Shown one piece after another: positions 46,685-47,557 of a DNA stretch of 47,557 nt. The stretch lies in assembly GCA_934157205.1 (NCBI GenBank), contig CAKPHJ010000009.1, forward strand, positions 1 to 47,557. Direction: 5' to 3'. Numbering within the stretch: the stretch's first letter is position 1; the number at the start of each line of letters is the position of its first letter. The DNA comes from an uncultured Clostridia bacterium. GTDB taxonomy: Bacteria; Bacillota; Clostridia; TANB77; CAG-508. A program made the translations under genes and the position numbers. The notes under the pieces were generated by a model. The model was not told where the DNA came from. It worked only from the letters and a program-made list of their open reading frames with translations, and did not search any database.

Positions 46685-46800
46685 TTCCTCCATATATTTG
46701 CAAAGCAAATTTCTGTACAATATATTTCTATTATATGAAAGCTTTTTTAACTTTCATATAATAGAACAAAGGACGACTACGTCACTTTGTTCTTTAATTT
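46685..46800. repeat. Triple-hairpin intergenic element, copy 3
   Basis: The hairpin ATTTGCAAAGCAAAT, linker CTGTACAATATAT, hairpin CTATTATATGAAAG / CTTTCATATAATAG, and outer hairpin GAACAAAGGACG / TCACTTTGTTC, between dnaK and dnaJ on minus. It may act as a partial terminator that lowers dnaJ relative to dnaK. Confidence 0.65.
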
Positions 46801-46805
46801 AGTTT

Positions 46806-47557
46806 TTATTTATCATCTTCAACTTTGTAGTCAGCATCATATACATTTCCATTGTCTCCATTGTTATCTGTATTGTTTGATTCAGCTGCACCTTCGTTTG
46901 GATTTGCTGTAGCTCCTTGTGCTCCATTTGGATTTGCATTTTTATATAGTTGTTCTGACATATCATAGAATACTTTTGTTAGTTTTTCTGTAGCTTCTTT
47001 TATTTTTTCTGTGTCATTTGTTTCTAATGCTTTTTTAGTATTTTCGATTTCAGCTTCTACTTTTGATTTTTCTTCTCCACTTATTTTATCACCTAAATCT
47101 TTTAATGTTTTTTCACTGTTATAAATTAAGCTTTCAGCATTATTTTTAACTTCAATTTCTTCTTTTTTCTTTTTGTCTTCTTCTGCATGAGCTTCTGCAT
47201 CTTTAACAGCTTTGTCTATATCTTCATCTGTTAAGTTTGTAGATGCTGTAATTGATACATTTTGTTCATTTCCTGTTGCCATATCTTTTGCAGATACATG
47301 AACTATACCATTTGCGTCTATGTCGAATGTTACTTCAATTTGTGGTACTCCTCTTGGTGCTGCTGGAATTCCTGTTAATTGGAATCTACCAAGTGTTTTA
47401 TTATATGCAGCCATTTCTCTTTCACCTTGTAATACGTGAACTTCTACTGAAGTTTGACCATCTGCTGCTGTTGAGAATATTTGTGATTTTTTAGTTGGTA
47501 TTGTTGTATTTCTTTCAATTAATTTTGTAAATACTCCACCATATGTTTCAATACCTA
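46806..47557 (-). CDS. dnaK: Chaperone protein DnaK, C-terminal part
   Basis: The visible 250 codons cover the end of the nucleotide-binding domain and the substrate-binding domain: GGVFTKLIERNTTIPTKKSQ, VLQGEREMAAYNKTLGRFQLTG, PAAPRGVPQIEVTFDIDANGI, VSAKDMATG, then the helical lid and a low-complexity tail (GAQGATANPNEGAAES, acidic end). The start is outside the window. It is first before dnaJ; no in-frame CGG in this part. Confidence 0.97.
   Translation of the reverse strand, partial: GIETYGGVFTKLIERNTTIPTKKSQIFSTAADGQTSVEVHVLQGEREMAAYNKTLGRFQLTGIPAAPRGVPQIEVTFDIDANGIVHVSAKDMATGNEQNVSITASTNLTDEDIDKAVKDAEAHAEEDKKKKEEIEVKNNAESLIYNSEKTLKDLGDKISGEEKSKVEAEIENTKKALETNDTEKIKEATEKLTKVFYDMSEQLYKNANPNGAQGATANPNEGAAESNNTDNNGDNGNVYDADYKVEDDK

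Noticed and set aside
1..47557. CRISPR arrays, prophage, transposases, tRNA genes
   Set aside because: No regular spaced repeats, integrase or transposase motifs, or cloverleaf sequences were seen.

Overview
The window is very AT-rich and reads as a chromosomal segment of a low-GC, spore-forming Firmicute, most likely a gut-type Clostridia member. The support is a sigK-type sporulation sigma factor, a Phe T-box riboswitch, FtsEX with two M23 hydrolases, the rplS-trmD-rimM-khpA-rpsP-ffh-ylxM ribosome/SRP cluster in Firmicutes order, and class 3 pilin-like signals. No prophage, insertion sequence, CRISPR array, tRNA or rRNA gene was seen.

The central observation concerns decoding. Eleven genes look broken or mis-terminated, and fourteen of their sixteen break points end the original frame early (the two pilin-like genes, ffh twice, sigK twice, cmk, trmR, dnaJ and others), while rlmN and one membrane gene were exposed by family comparison or by re-reading an apparent gap. 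At every break an extra C stands directly before a glycine codon (GGN), so that the original frame reads an in-frame CGG. Reading the four bases CGGN as one step (+1) restores the full-length, family-typical protein each time. I searched both strands by eye for CGG. All 16 in-frame CGG codons in the window are such sites, and no in-frame CGG is used as an ordinary arginine codon. About forty CGG triplets that straddle a codon border (GAC GGA, TTC GGA and similar) lie in intact reading frames. CGT and CGA are used normally for conserved arginines. The simplest reading is that CGG is unassigned in this organism and that CGGN acts as a +1 frameshift or four-base glycine codon throughout the genome, including in essential genes. 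Nothing inside the window shows the decoding machinery.

Layout: 1-1550 holds a partial leucine-rich-repeat surface protein and an unknown gene. 1559-5549 is the ribosome/SRP cluster (minus strand). 5645-10180 is the pheS-pheT operon with its T-box leader. 10285-11639 is an NfeD/SPFH membrane pair (plus). 11718-14416 is a HAD hydrolase and pyrG (minus); deoD follows on plus. 15563-22090 is greA, pgsA, ctpA, two M23 hydrolases and ftsX-ftsE (minus). 22185-24022 is a two-subunit transketolase, preceded by a 6S-like RNA. 24544-25259 is sigK; 25402-26214 is a DUF368 transporter. 26272-30526 is trhP, trmR, an unknown gene and typA. 30698-33875 is a large SLH/pectate-lyase/SGNH surface protein. 33902-37110 is plsC, cmk, an ATPase and rlmN. 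37141-39901 is a DUF6320/condensation/alpha-beta hydrolase trio. 40178-45418 is an inverted duplication of a ribbon-helix-helix regulator and a pilin-like LRR protein, with a damaged pilin-like gene between. dnaJ and the end of dnaK close the window.

A second, smaller novelty is a triple-hairpin intergenic element of about 110 bases found three times, each immediately downstream of a minus-strand gene (greA, an RHH gene, dnaK), plus a fragment between ctpA and pgsA. All functional statements come from motif reading; no search was run.
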